NCBI RefSeq assembly: GCF_012295615.1
Contig: NZ_CP051183.1
Coordinates: 1,453,001-1,517,000 of the forward strand
Origin: Bermanella marisrubri
Lineage (GTDB): Bacteria > Pseudomonadota > Gammaproteobacteria > Pseudomonadales > Oceanobacteraceae
Direction: 5' to 3'
Length of the DNA: 64,000 nt
Positions 8,880-18,079 of this stretch are shown one piece after another (position 1 is the first letter of the stretch; every line of letters begins with the position of its first letter). A program made the position numbers and the translations under genes. A model generated the notes under the pieces. The model worked only from the letters and a program-made list of their open reading frames with translations, had not been told where the DNA came from and made no database searches.

Positions 8880-9902
8880 GTGAAGGATTCAGCCTATTTA
8901 TTGCGATTAGTGCATGAAGCAATGGTATCAATGGGCCTAGATACAGCCACGATCTACAGTCAGGTTGGCGTCAAGGACAAACATGTTAACGCATTGGATG
9001 CGCGCTTTAAGCATAATGCAACCCATCAGTTTTGGGCCGCAGCCGAACGTGTTACGGATAATGCTCACATTGGCTTAAATGTCGCCGAAAACTTACCACC
9101 GTATCGCGGACAGGTATTAGAGTATCTTTTCTTAAGTAGCCCAACATTTGGCGATGGCTTGAAACGCGCTCTTAATTATCAGCGTCTAATTTCAGATGTT
9201 TTTCAAAGCTATCTAGATGTCAAAGACAGTACCGCCAGCCTCGTCATAGACACTCCTTTGGGTAAGGATCTGAGTCATCATTATATTGTTTGCTTAACTT
9301 ATGGTGTTTGGCAATTTTTCTGCTGGATTACACGCAATCAATTCCAATTAAAACGCATGGATTTCATGTTCGATGCATTCGGCTACGAAGCAGAATATCA
9401 ACGTGTATTTGGTTGTGAAATACGCTTTAACCAGCCAAACACGACCATGGTGTTCGATTCATGTGCATTGTCGGTAGAAAGTGATCATGCTCAGCCAGAG
9501 CTACTCAAACTTCATGAACAGTTGGCTTCCGAGCAAGTGGCTAAGTTAGAACAGCAAGACTTAATTCATGATGTCCAGCGCGTATTGGGAGAGTTGTTAG
9601 ATAGCCAAGCAATTACACTTGATGCAGTAGCAGAACGTTTAGGCATGACTCAGCGCTATTTACGTAGTGCGTTATCACAAGCAGGTACGACGTTTAACCA
9701 AGTGGTGGCCGAATATCGCTGCATGTTGGCCAAGCATCTTCTGATGAAAACCAACGAGACGATTGATCAGATTGTCTATCTTACGGGCTTTTCCGAACCC
9801 AGCACTTTTTATCGGGCCTTCAAGCGTTGGACTGGTCTGACGCCCCTTGATTATCGCAAGCAGGCAAAAGTACAGAGAAAATCCATGGCGGTAATAGACT
9901 AG
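8880..9902 (+). CDS. AraC-family regulator with arabinose-binding-type N-terminal domain
   Basis: A 340-residue protein starting at a GTG at 8880; no strong ribosome-binding site is visible, so the start is moderately sure. The N-terminal part has the RGQVLEYLFLSSPTFGDGLKRAL segment of the same family as the regulator at 3973-4992. The C-terminal double helix-turn-helix ends VYLTGFSEPSTFYRAFKRWTGLTPLDYR. It lies between the divergent MaoC-type gene and the FadL/lipoprotein pair and probably controls one or both. The two AraC paralogues flanking one lipid-metabolism block suggest a shared type of effector. Confidence 0.88.
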   Translation: MKDSAYLLRLVHEAMVSMGLDTATIYSQVGVKDKHVNALDARFKHNATHQFWAAAERVTDNAHIGLNVAENLPPYRGQVLEYLFLSSPTFGDGLKRALNYQRLISDVFQSYLDVKDSTASLVIDTPLGKDLSHHYIVCLTYGVWQFFCWITRNQFQLKRMDFMFDAFGYEAEYQRVFGCEIRFNQPNTTMVFDSCALSVESDHAQPELLKLHEQLASEQVAKLEQQDLIHDVQRVLGELLDSQAITLDAVAERLGMTQRYLRSALSQAGTTFNQVVAEYRCMLAKHLLMKTNETIDQIVYLTGFSEPSTFYRAFKRWTGLTPLDYRKQAKVQRKSMAVID

Positions 9903-10027
9903 ATCAAAGAGAGTAATTGGCCGAGATGACATTTTCGCGGCCAACGGGAGCCAATTAAAACCAGATTGGCTTAGATTATCCTTTGCACTACCCAAACATA
10001 ATAAAAATAACACTCGGAGTAGCTGTA

Positions 10028-11404
10028 ATGATGACTCACACTGTCTCGCGGACCAATAGCGCCACAAAGAAGAAGTGGCTGGCCGCATCGTGTTTCGGTT
10101 TAACAATGGCTTCAGCCATATCTGGCCAGGTCCATGCATCGATGGGTAACCTTGCTACCACCTTTGGCATTTTGCCATCGGATATGGCCACTGCCCAAGC
10201 CTATTCATTGTTTAACGATCAAGTATCCGCTGCCTATTACAATCCAGCCGCTTTGGCATTATCTCCCCGGGGTGAACTCACCATTGGTGCTATGCAAGCA
10301 AGCCCAGAGCTGATTGTTGAATCCAAAGGCGGTGCTAACCCGCCAACACGTAGCGGTAAAGTATTGGAATCAACCAATACAGAAAATGTGCTTGTCGGCA
10401 TGAAAACCAATCTAACCAGTTTGACCAAATTTGAAACCCCTGTGTACCTAGGCCTAATTGCGGGCGTTGAAAAGTATGGCATGGAAATGCTGGCATTTGA
10501 TTCCAGCACCGAGCTACAAGGTCAATTCTTTCAATATGGCCAAAAGCCCTTGTTTCTTTCTATCGCTGGTGCTGCAAAAGTGATGGACGGTATAAATGTA
10601 GGTGCTGGCTTACGTGTGACACTTCACGCTAGTGCCACAATGGAACTTGAATCCGATCTCGCCGGTAATACCAATAGCGAGAAACTTTCTGTGAGTGCTG
10701 AACCTGTTTTAATTCCTGTTGCTGGTATTACTGCAGATATGGGCGAACTGCTTTGCTCTGAAGACGAAGCGTGTTTCTGGCAAGGATTAGACTTTGCATT
10801 CTCCTATCGAGGTGAAAGTGATACGCAGACCAAGGTCAACGCAAACGCAACGATTCCCGGTACGATTCCAGATCCTGGCTTGCCGTTAATTGTAACCACT
10901 CTGGATGCCTACCAGCCCATGATTCTATCCTTTGGTACTAAATACGACTTAACATCCGATTGGGATGTAAGTGGTACCATCGAATTTCAACAATGGTCAA
11001 CGCTAACGGATGAACTTAAAAAAGACACCATTAAAGACCAAGCGAATTTAGAGTTTAAAGACAGCTACATCCCTCGCATTGGCACTCGTTACAAGTGGAG
11101 TGATTTACTGACCTTAAATGCAGGTATTAGTTACGAAGAATCTCCATTAGAGAGCACTCAATCTGCCGATGTGAATGTTTTCGATAACGATCGATTAATC
11201 GGTGCATTAGGTTTAACCGCATATTATCGCGAAACCAAGTTCCTTGCGTACCCATTGCGGATAGATGCAGCGTATCAGTACCACCAACTGCAAGATCGCG
11301 AGTTTACATTAAGCTCTGATGAAGTTCCTGTATCACCGTATGAAGAAGTCAATACAAAAGGTTCCGCTCATGTAATCAGCCTGTCATTCTCAATGACATT
11401 CTAA
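10028..11404 (+). CDS. FadL-type outer-membrane transport protein
   Basis: About 458 residues from the ATG at 10028, which has a CGGAGT site 8 bases upstream; a TTG at 9983 is a poor alternative. The N-terminus is basic then hydrophobic with a plausible signal cleavage after GQVHA. The mature start (SMGNLATTFGILPSDMATAQAYSLFNDQVSAAYYNPAALA) carries the FadL-family plug signature with the NPA turn. The rest shows alternating beta-strand pattern and ends in a Phe (FSMTF), as outer-membrane barrels do. It likely imports fatty acids, alkanes or similar hydrophobic compounds. A 10-base gap links it to the large lipoprotein gene. Confidence 0.88.
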   Translation: MMTHTVSRTNSATKKKWLAASCFGLTMASAISGQVHASMGNLATTFGILPSDMATAQAYSLFNDQVSAAYYNPAALALSPRGELTIGAMQASPELIVESKGGANPPTRSGKVLESTNTENVLVGMKTNLTSLTKFETPVYLGLIAGVEKYGMEMLAFDSSTELQGQFFQYGQKPLFLSIAGAAKVMDGINVGAGLRVTLHASATMELESDLAGNTNSEKLSVSAEPVLIPVAGITADMGELLCSEDEACFWQGLDFAFSYRGESDTQTKVNANATIPGTIPDPGLPLIVTTLDAYQPMILSFGTKYDLTSDWDVSGTIEFQQWSTLTDELKKDTIKDQANLEFKDSYIPRIGTRYKWSDLLTLNAGISYEESPLESTQSADVNVFDNDRLIGALGLTAYYRETKFLAYPLRIDAAYQYHQLQDREFTLSSDEVPVSPYEEVNTKGSAHVISLSFSMTF

Positions 11405-11414
11405 GGAGGCGAGC

Positions 11415-14393
11415 ATGTATCAATTACTTATTTTTGTATTCAGTTTAATGTTGCTCGCCGGCTGCGATAAAACCGGTGAACAGCAAACCGTCAGCTTTGA
11501 TGGCTGGGAAAAATCCTACCTTGTTTATAGCTATCCATTTAATGGGCAGCAAAACGTATCTATCCAATCCAAAGTATCACTCATGTTTACTCATGCCATT
11601 GATACAGAGTTTATGGATAATCACATTAAGGTCTATGATAAAGATGGTAACCTGGTTCCTGGTCGAATCGAAGTTCAACCAGGTAACGACGCTGCCATTG
11701 ACTTTTACCCTAATGAACCACTCAGAACAGGCGAAACCTATCGCGTCCAATACGAAGGCTTAAGCAGTACCGAACGTGGCTTGGTGCAAAACCCCAATGT
11801 TATTGAGTTTTCAACTATTGGTGTTAGTCGTGACGCGCAAAGTGGTGATGATGCAACAGGCTTCGACCCAAGTGAGTTTCATGTCATGTCCGCATTTCCA
11901 ACGGATGATCTACCGTTTATGGATTTCTCGGTATTGCACTATACCTTTACACAACAAATAGACGTGAATAGCGTTAAGCTAGACGAGACATTTGCTTTCA
12001 AAAAAGCAGGCAGCACAGAAAGTGTTCCGGGCAAACTGCTAGTAAAAGACCGCTACATTATTTTTGACCCCGATGAAGACCTCACGCCGGGTCAAGCCTA
12101 TACCCTAGAAATGACATCGGGCATTAAAAGCAAAGCGGGTATTGCCTTAACGCCAGAAGGCTTTGCCAACAAAACCTATATTCCTAACGACAGCCAGCCA
12201 AGAACCACCATGGTTCAAAAAATCTATGGCGATCCAGAGGTAGTATCGCCATTGTCTGGCTTACCACGCAACAGTGTGCCCGTTAACTCAACTCTTATGG
12301 GTGACGTTATTAGTTTTGCGCGTGCTAACTACTATACTGAGCTCGCGTTTATTCCAAACTTCCCAGAAGCCTCGCCATTTGTTATTCGTAAGGGTTCTGT
12401 TATTAAAGGCACGAAAATGCCGGTCAATATTGGTGGTGAAGTCAGTGGTGGCTATGACACGGGTGAGATTTATTTAACCCTGATCACAGATGCCACGGGT
12501 TATTTAATCAATAACGCCAACACCACAGATAAAAATGCACCCAAACAGGTACGTTTAGTCATGGATGTGGCCATGACCGCAGAAGATCCTCGTGCCAATG
12601 GTGGTCTAAGCCAAGACGTATTGCATATCAACTTATTTGGTATTGCCCAGCGCGAAAACGGAGTGCTTATCGTTGATACACTAGGTGAAATCAATCCAAC
12701 ACTGTTAGGCGTCGAAAAAGCTCAAGGCTTGGTATCATTTTTTCTTGAAGCCTATGCCGATCAAGATAATGCGCCAGTAAAAATCGAAGACGAAACCGCG
12801 CCAACACTGCAAAGCTGGTTGCCTGGTGATATTATCGGTCGCGTTGATCCAGCGGATGCCATTCTTCTTATTTTTGATGAACCATTAGACCAAGCAAACT
12901 TGCAGCAAGAAATTCAACTATGGCGTAACGAAACCGAGCAAGTGGACATTCATGTTACCAATGATGGTAGCTCCGTCATTATTCGCCCAAGTGAGCCGTT
13001 AAAATACAACTCTGATTATCGAGTGAAGCTAGGTGCCAACTTAGAAGACCTAAATGGCAACACCATAGAAGCACCATTTGATCTAACGTTTACAACACTC
13101 AGCTTTAACGATAGCAAATTAGCCGCGCCATTAGTGGGCTCAGCCTATCCTGGCTATAACTGTAAACTTACTGGTGGTGACTTGACAGTCGGTGATGCTG
13201 GTCGCTGTGAAGGTGGCAAAGCGACGGATGATCGCTTCCCAATTTTTAAACTGCCATCGAACCGTCCAATCAATATTACATTCAATCAGTTGATGGATAC
13301 CGACACCTTTAAGCTAGGTGAAAACTGTGGTGAAGGCAGTATCCGAGTTGAAGTGATCAACGAACTGGGCGAATGCCAGTCAACGGTAGAAGGCAGTATT
13401 CAATATGATGGCTCACGCATTACCTTTGAGCCGCTAGTACCTTGGCAAGACGATACGCTTTATCGCTATACATTAAACAGTGCACAAAGCTCAGTGTGCG
13501 ATGGCAGCGATGAAGTATTGTGCAGTGCCAATGGCTTACCACTTCGCACCGTACCGCTCACGTTAACCGTCGATAATATTGCGCAGGGTAGTGGCCCAAT
13601 GAGCATACCGTTCGTAGCCATCGATCCAGATACCGAGCGAGTGTATAACCCATTAAGCAAACTGCCAGCGGCGGATGTAAACCGTAACTATATTCTCGAA
13701 GATAATGAGAATACCGAAGAAAGCCTAGAGCGTTTGTATAAAAACGCATCCAAACTTTCTGTTGCAGGTACAGGCGGACTGATCGGTGAAGCCAAAATCG
13801 GTTGCCGTTCAGGGGAATGTGAAGATGAGCAAAACATTTATGTATCCGGCTATTTACCAACCGTAGTTGGGCTTTACGATGCAGAAAACGACCGCATACC
13901 GGTAGAGCTTAACTCACAAGCGTTGGTGACCACGTCGGTTGCCATGCATACGCGCATACCACTGCTATTTAATACATGGCTAGTGAATGAAACTGGCCCA
14001 CAAATCATGCGCATGCGTTACCGCACGGACAATGAAGGTAATCGCATACCGGATATCGGATACATTACATGGGACCCTAATTACGAGCGCGAAGATGGCA
14101 CCATTGGTTCCGCTATGTTTGGTAGTACGATGAACGTCTATCTTGATGCACCAGGGTTAAAACCGGATGTCCCGATTTTAGGTGAAGAAGAAACCAATCT
14201 TCACAGCTACCCATTAACCGTAGAACTGTATGGCCCAATCGTATTCCTTCCCGATGGACGTATGGAAATACAGCTTAAAAACCAGAACAACGTACAACTC
14301 AATGTTGAAATCGGGGATAGTTCCAGTGTCAATTTAGAAATTCGACCACAGGACCTCTCCATCAATTTGGTATCCAAAATGGTTAAAAGCTAA
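11415..14393 (+). CDS. Large lipoprotein with several Big_5-type Ig-like domains
   Basis: A 992-residue lipoprotein with the lipobox LLAGC, cysteine at residue 17. Asp follows the cysteine, the classic signal for staying in the inner membrane in enterobacteria. At least three Ig-like units of the SbsA/Big_5 kind are visible, at about 35-130, 155-245 and 465-560. They share the pattern P-x-(n)-V...F-[DT]-x(2)-[IL]-D then IIFDP-x(4)-L-x(2)-G-x-x-Y-x-[VL]. A further repeat is near 610-700. The gene follows the FadL-type gene by 10 bases with an AAGGAGG site, so the two are one operon; it may scaffold transport of hydrophobic substrate across the periplasm. That role is inference. Confidence 0.85.
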   Translation: MYQLLIFVFSLMLLAGCDKTGEQQTVSFDGWEKSYLVYSYPFNGQQNVSIQSKVSLMFTHAIDTEFMDNHIKVYDKDGNLVPGRIEVQPGNDAAIDFYPNEPLRTGETYRVQYEGLSSTERGLVQNPNVIEFSTIGVSRDAQSGDDATGFDPSEFHVMSAFPTDDLPFMDFSVLHYTFTQQIDVNSVKLDETFAFKKAGSTESVPGKLLVKDRYIIFDPDEDLTPGQAYTLEMTSGIKSKAGIALTPEGFANKTYIPNDSQPRTTMVQKIYGDPEVVSPLSGLPRNSVPVNSTLMGDVISFARANYYTELAFIPNFPEASPFVIRKGSVIKGTKMPVNIGGEVSGGYDTGEIYLTLITDATGYLINNANTTDKNAPKQVRLVMDVAMTAEDPRANGGLSQDVLHINLFGIAQRENGVLIVDTLGEINPTLLGVEKAQGLVSFFLEAYADQDNAPVKIEDETAPTLQSWLPGDIIGRVDPADAILLIFDEPLDQANLQQEIQLWRNETEQVDIHVTNDGSSVIIRPSEPLKYNSDYRVKLGANLEDLNGNTIEAPFDLTFTTLSFNDSKLAAPLVGSAYPGYNCKLTGGDLTVGDAGRCEGGKATDDRFPIFKLPSNRPINITFNQLMDTDTFKLGENCGEGSIRVEVINELGECQSTVEGSIQYDGSRITFEPLVPWQDDTLYRYTLNSAQSSVCDGSDEVLCSANGLPLRTVPLTLTVDNIAQGSGPMSIPFVAIDPDTERVYNPLSKLPAADVNRNYILEDNENTEESLERLYKNASKLSVAGTGGLIGEAKIGCRSGECEDEQNIYVSGYLPTVVGLYDAENDRIPVELNSQALVTTSVAMHTRIPLLFNTWLVNETGPQIMRMRYRTDNEGNRIPDIGYITWDPNYEREDGTIGSAMFGSTMNVYLDAPGLKPDVPILGEEETNLHSYPLTVELYGPIVFLPDGRMEIQLKNQNNVQLNVEIGDSSSVNLEIRPQDLSINLVSKMVKS

Positions 14394-14466
14394 ACAGAAA
14401 CTGTTTTCTTAAGGCAAGGCATTAACGCCTCATAAGAATCTTTGTCGTCGCACAAAGTGGCCCGTT

Positions 14467-14502
14467 GCCCCTCTGGTCCCAATCCAGAGGGGCTTTTTTA
14501 TT
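14467..14502 (+). terminator. Rho-independent terminator after the FadL/lipoprotein operon
   Basis: A perfect 10-base-pair stem (GCCCCTCTGG with CCAGAGGGGC, 14467-14476 and 14484-14493) with a 7-base loop is followed directly by TTTTTTATTG. It sits 74 bases after the lipoprotein stop codon. Confidence 0.92.
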
Positions 14503-14589
14503 GTTTCTATTCCGAGACTGGGAAACCGAATTAATTCACTGTATTCTCCCCACATGTCTTAATGCTGAAGTCAGGGATTTGGAAGACCC

Positions 14590-16062
14590 ATGCAGGATAT
14601 AGAAGATCTTCATCGCGTCATTTCTCATCATTTGCCCATTATCGTCGTAGAGTCCTACGAAGAGCGCCGAGCGCTTGAGTTGATCACTCGTGTGGCGATA
14701 AAACGGTCCGATGCCATGTATCAATGGACGCTCAGCGATGGCTTAAAGCGTGGCCAATTTGGTGAAGAGGCCGACTCTGAGGGCACCAAGAAACCCCTTG
14801 AGGTACTGAGATACATCAAGTCGAGTCAATCTCCAGCAGGCATGTACGTTCTATGTGATATGCATCCGTTTATCGAAGAGCCCATAGTTGTGCGCATGCT
14901 AAAAGACATTGCACTATCACGGGAAGAAACGGGAAAGACGCTGATCCTGCTTAGTTATGAAATGGACATCCCACCAGAAATTAGCCGCTTATGTGCTCGG
15001 TTTAAGTTCAAGTTACCAGGTGAAACCCAGCTCATGCGTTTGGTACAAGAAGAAGCCAAGCGCTGGAGTTCCAATAGTAAGGTAAGGGTCAAATCCGATC
15101 CGGCAACACTCAAGCAAATGATTCAGCACTTGAAAGGTGTGACCTACAGTGATGCCCGTCGTTTGATCCGTGGTGCTATCACCGATGATGGTGCTATTAC
15201 CGAATCCGATCTTCCTCAAATCAATAAAGCCAAATTCGAACTCATGGATATGGATTCCGTATTGGCCTACGAATACGAGACTGCGCATTTCAGTGATGTG
15301 GCAGGCCTAAGCAAACTGAAAGAATGGCTATCCATTCGCAAGTCCTCCTTCCTGCACGAAAACGAATCCATGCGACCTAAAGGCTTATTGCTGTTAGGTG
15401 TGCAGGGCAGTGGTAAAAGTTTGGCAGCAAAAGCGATTGCGGGTAGCTGGCAGTTGCCCCTATTAAGACTGGATATGGGTGCCTTGTATAATAAATTCTT
15501 TGGTGAAACCGAAAAGAATTTAAGAGAAGCGCTTAACCTCGCCCAGCTCATGTCGCCCTGTGTTTTATGGCTAGATGAAATCGAAAAAGGCTTGGGTACT
15601 GACCAAAATGATTCTGGGGTATCACAGCGTATTTTAGGCACGCTATTAACGTGGATGGCTGAGCGCCCAGAGCCGGTATTCATGGTTGCCACTGCCAACG
15701 ATATTCAAAAACTACCCGCAGAAATGGTGCGTAAAGGTCGTTTCGATGAAGTCTTCTTTGTGGATTTACCAAAAGAAGAAAGCCGACAAGCCATTTTTGA
15801 AATTCATTTGAAGAAACGCAATATCGACCCAGAATCAGTCGAGCTAGATACCTGCATCATGCAAAGCGAAGGTTTCTCTGGTGCCGAAATCGAACAAGCC
15901 ATTGTATCTGCCATACACGTCGCAGAAGCAAGAGAAGAGCAGCTTGATGAAATGCACATTTTAGAAGAGCTAAACCGCACTCAACCGTTATCTGTGCTTA
16001 TGGGTGAAAAGATCGATGCCTTGCAAGCGTGGGCAGAGGGAAGGACGGTTCCTGCGGATTAG
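14590..16062 (+). CDS. Ycf46-like AAA+ ATPase
   Basis: A 490-residue AAA+ protein. The N-terminal 200 residues are a non-canonical domain (degenerate AAA region: IIVVESYEERRALELI, GMYVLCDMHPFIEEP). The C-terminal AAA+ module has Walker A GVQGSGKS at about 270-277, Walker B VLWLDEIEKG near 324 and an arginine-finger region MVRKGRFDEVFF near 381. This arrangement matches the Ycf46 family, known in plastids and cyanobacteria and common but poorly understood in proteobacteria. It stands alone between a terminator and an AT-rich gap. Remodelling of some protein complex is inferred from the family fold. Confidence 0.85.
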   Translation: MQDIEDLHRVISHHLPIIVVESYEERRALELITRVAIKRSDAMYQWTLSDGLKRGQFGEEADSEGTKKPLEVLRYIKSSQSPAGMYVLCDMHPFIEEPIVVRMLKDIALSREETGKTLILLSYEMDIPPEISRLCARFKFKLPGETQLMRLVQEEAKRWSSNSKVRVKSDPATLKQMIQHLKGVTYSDARRLIRGAITDDGAITESDLPQINKAKFELMDMDSVLAYEYETAHFSDVAGLSKLKEWLSIRKSSFLHENESMRPKGLLLLGVQGSGKSLAAKAIAGSWQLPLLRLDMGALYNKFFGETEKNLREALNLAQLMSPCVLWLDEIEKGLGTDQNDSGVSQRILGTLLTWMAERPEPVFMVATANDIQKLPAEMVRKGRFDEVFFVDLPKEESRQAIFEIHLKKRNIDPESVELDTCIMQSEGFSGAEIEQAIVSAIHVAEAREEQLDEMHILEELNRTQPLSVLMGEKIDALQAWAEGRTVPAD

Positions 16063-16335
16063 TTTAAAGATAATAATTGTTAGTGTAAGTCTTGGTGTTA
16101 GCCTGTAGTATTTTGCTTGTCTTGATTAAGTAACCATAAATTTTTCTACAATCCCAACTTTGTGTTATCAAAGCATCCTAAATTCTTAATTCAATAGATT
16201 TCTAGGATTTAGGTAAACGGGTTGGGAATAAATACTATAGATATACCGAGTGATAGGTTTAATAGGTTGTCGATTGGCCATTAGATTTAGTGGCATACTA
16301 TAAAGCCTTTTGAATAATTTTGAGGTAGAGAAATA
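16063..16335. other. AT-rich intergenic stretch, no gene seen
   Basis: This 273-base gap has no open frame of note and no clear terminator. A TACTATAAAG stretch near 16297-16306 could supply a -10 element for the small membrane-protein genes that follow. The stretch and those genes are visibly richer in A and T than the ATPase gene upstream. Confidence 0.4.
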
Positions 16336-16575
16336 ATGCTCTATTTTAACCTAATTGTAGCTTTGGTTTTTTCTTATGTTTGTTATATTTTCTTGAAGGA
16401 TGGGGTTTTAGAAAAAGAGCTGTCTTTTCCTAATGATGAGATTATTAGTTTAAAGGACAGGCCATTTTCATATACTTTTCTTATGCTCTTCTTTTTTTTA
16501 TGGGAAATCGCATTTTTAGTGGCTGCTGTTAGTTTTATTATAGAGATAATATCGCAATATTTAGATTTAGGTTGA
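16336..16575 (+). CDS. Small membrane protein, unknown family
   Basis: A 79-residue protein preceded by GAGGTAGAGAAATA. Two membrane segments are evident, at about 2-20 (LIVALVFSYVCYIFL) and 46-70 (FSYTFLMLFFFLWEIAFLVAAVSF), joined by a polar loop. I do not recognise the family. It is followed 22 bases later by another small two-helix protein, so the two form a likely pair. The AT-rich codon use differs from neighbours, which could mean recent acquisition. Confidence 0.6.
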   Translation: MLYFNLIVALVFSYVCYIFLKDGVLEKELSFPNDEIISLKDRPFSYTFLMLFFFLWEIAFLVAAVSFIIEIISQYLDLG

Positions 16576-16597
16576 AATTTCCATTTTTAGGTGTGAT

Positions 16598-16825
16598 ATG
16601 CCAAAGAAATTTTACTTATTGATATTTATCTTAATGTCGATTTATTGTACTACAAAGGGTGTATATTTTTTATATAAAGGAGAGTCAGCGACAACTGGTG
16701 GGAAGTATGACCCTTTGTATGCGATTTTTCCCAGTCACCTAGACGGTTTGGTTGATGTTTTTATTGGACTATTTTTAGCACTTTGCTTTGTCCTTCTTAG
16801 AAACAAAAGAGATATAGATGAGTAA
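16598..16825 (+). CDS. Small membrane protein, unknown family
   Basis: A 75-residue protein with membrane segments at about 5-26 and 49-67, the second followed by RNKRDIDE, a positive then acidic tail. The middle is a short exported or cytoplasmic loop with GESATTGGKYDP. No recognised domain. A GGTGTGATATG region gives a weak ribosome-binding site. It shares the AT-rich character of the preceding small gene and ends 47 bases before the convergent metallo-hydrolase gene. Confidence 0.6.
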   Translation: MPKKFYLLIFILMSIYCTTKGVYFLYKGESATTGGKYDPLYAIFPSHLDGLVDVFIGLFLALCFVLLRNKRDIDE

Positions 16826-16872
16826 TGTCTACTCCTGTAATCTTTTAGATGAGACCAGCCTATTGAAGGTCC

Positions 16873-17877
16873 TTATAAATAGAAACACCTCCCCGGCTGT
16901 GCCAAACTATACTCACTGTCGGGGCTGCTTTTCTTCACTCTTTCTTCCAGTAATTCATAATCGATTAACTTCAGTGGTTCGGCTTCTACGTCCTTTCCAT
17001 ACCAAGGTTTAAAAAAGTTTTCCCAGTGTACGGCGATGGCTTGTTGAGGTTGGTAGGCTTTTAAAAATCCGGTTGGGTAGTTTTCGACATTATCAAATGA
17101 GGCAGCAGCGAAAAACGTCATATCTACTGGTGCGTCGGATTCGATAAAACCAGCGGGGAATGGAGCGGCGCTGGACTGTATAAATACGCGTTTATGAATC
17201 TCATCGCTGTTAGGATGTTTCAATAAATCCAACATAAACGTCAGGTTCATGCCTTGCTTCCAGCTCCATACATATTTGGGCAATTCTTTTTTCGTTTGCT
17301 TAATGTGACCTTGATACAAATTGATGTTCCAAAGTTGCGGTGCATGTTTGGATGGAATGGCTTTTACTCGAATCCAGCCATTAGCGAGCGAAATCCAATC
17401 ACTGGTATCACTGTCTTTAGGCATGGCGTGATACATTGGCTCTGCGGCTTCAAGGGCGGTTTTCACCATGTTAATGCTGGTTTCGCTGGCGACGATGTCC
17501 ACTTTGGGTGTTAGGTATTCTGCCATAGCAGGCAGGTCAGCTAAGTGGTCATAATGTCCGTGGCCCACTAAAACTGCTTGGATATCGCCTTGCGGTTTAC
17601 CCAGAGCAGATTCAACAGATGCCATATCGGTTTTGTAGGAAGACAGCGTCAGCGTATCCCAAATCGAGAAGGGCGTGTAATAGGGGTCAGTGATAATGCG
17701 TTGGCCTTGGTAGCGAATATCCAAAGCCCCCACACCTAAATACCGAATGCTATTTGCCTGCTTGCACTCGTTGGCGTGAGTGCTAGAAGTGGTCAACACT
17801 ATTGTGGCCACAATCAGTACTAGTGTGAGCATTCCTACAAACAACGCGTTTAATGAGTGTGTCAGACGGTGCAGCAT
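16873..17877 (-). CDS. Exported MBL-fold hydrolase
   Basis: A 334-residue protein with a long hydrophobic N-terminus (about 12-32) and a likely signal cleavage after STHA. The zinc-binding motif is GHGHYDHLAD near residue 105, preceded by the usual ITDPYYTPF entry with its metal-proximal Asp. A late histidine in IAVHWENFF (about 285) completes the pattern seen in UlaG/RomA-like metallo-hydrolases. Its substrate is unknown. It is transcribed alone on the minus strand; the promoter region of 200 bases is shared with the divergent rluF gene. Confidence 0.82.
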   Translation of the reverse strand: MLHRLTHSLNALFVGMLTLVLIVATIVLTTSSTHANECKQANSIRYLGVGALDIRYQGQRIITDPYYTPFSIWDTLTLSSYKTDMASVESALGKPQGDIQAVLVGHGHYDHLADLPAMAEYLTPKVDIVASETSINMVKTALEAAEPMYHAMPKDSDTSDWISLANGWIRVKAIPSKHAPQLWNINLYQGHIKQTKKELPKYVWSWKQGMNLTFMLDLLKHPNSDEIHKRVFIQSSAAPFPAGFIESDAPVDMTFFAAASFDNVENYPTGFLKAYQPQQAIAVHWENFFKPWYGKDVEAEPLKLIDYELLEERVKKSSPDSEYSLAQPGRCFYL

Positions 17878-18079
17878 GGTTCGTCCTTTGATAAAAAAGC
17901 CTTCAGATTATTCTTATTGTTAGTGCGATATCCAGCATAACCTAGGGTGAATATAGGGTCTATTACGGGTTTATGACGTCGCTTTTATCAATGGCGCTGG
18001 TTTCATGTATACTCGCTGCCTATATTCGCCGCTCGTCGGCCAACCTTTATCATCGTCTTAACAGCGTTTATTAGTATCT

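Noticed and set aside
9675-10139. Minus-strand 154-codon frame
   Set aside because: Covers the 3' end of the AraC gene and the start of the FadL-type gene on the other strand; composition is that of a shadow frame.
13558-13860. Minus-strand 100-codon frame within the Ig-like lipoprotein gene
   Set aside because: Antisense to a strong coding frame with no start context or family match.
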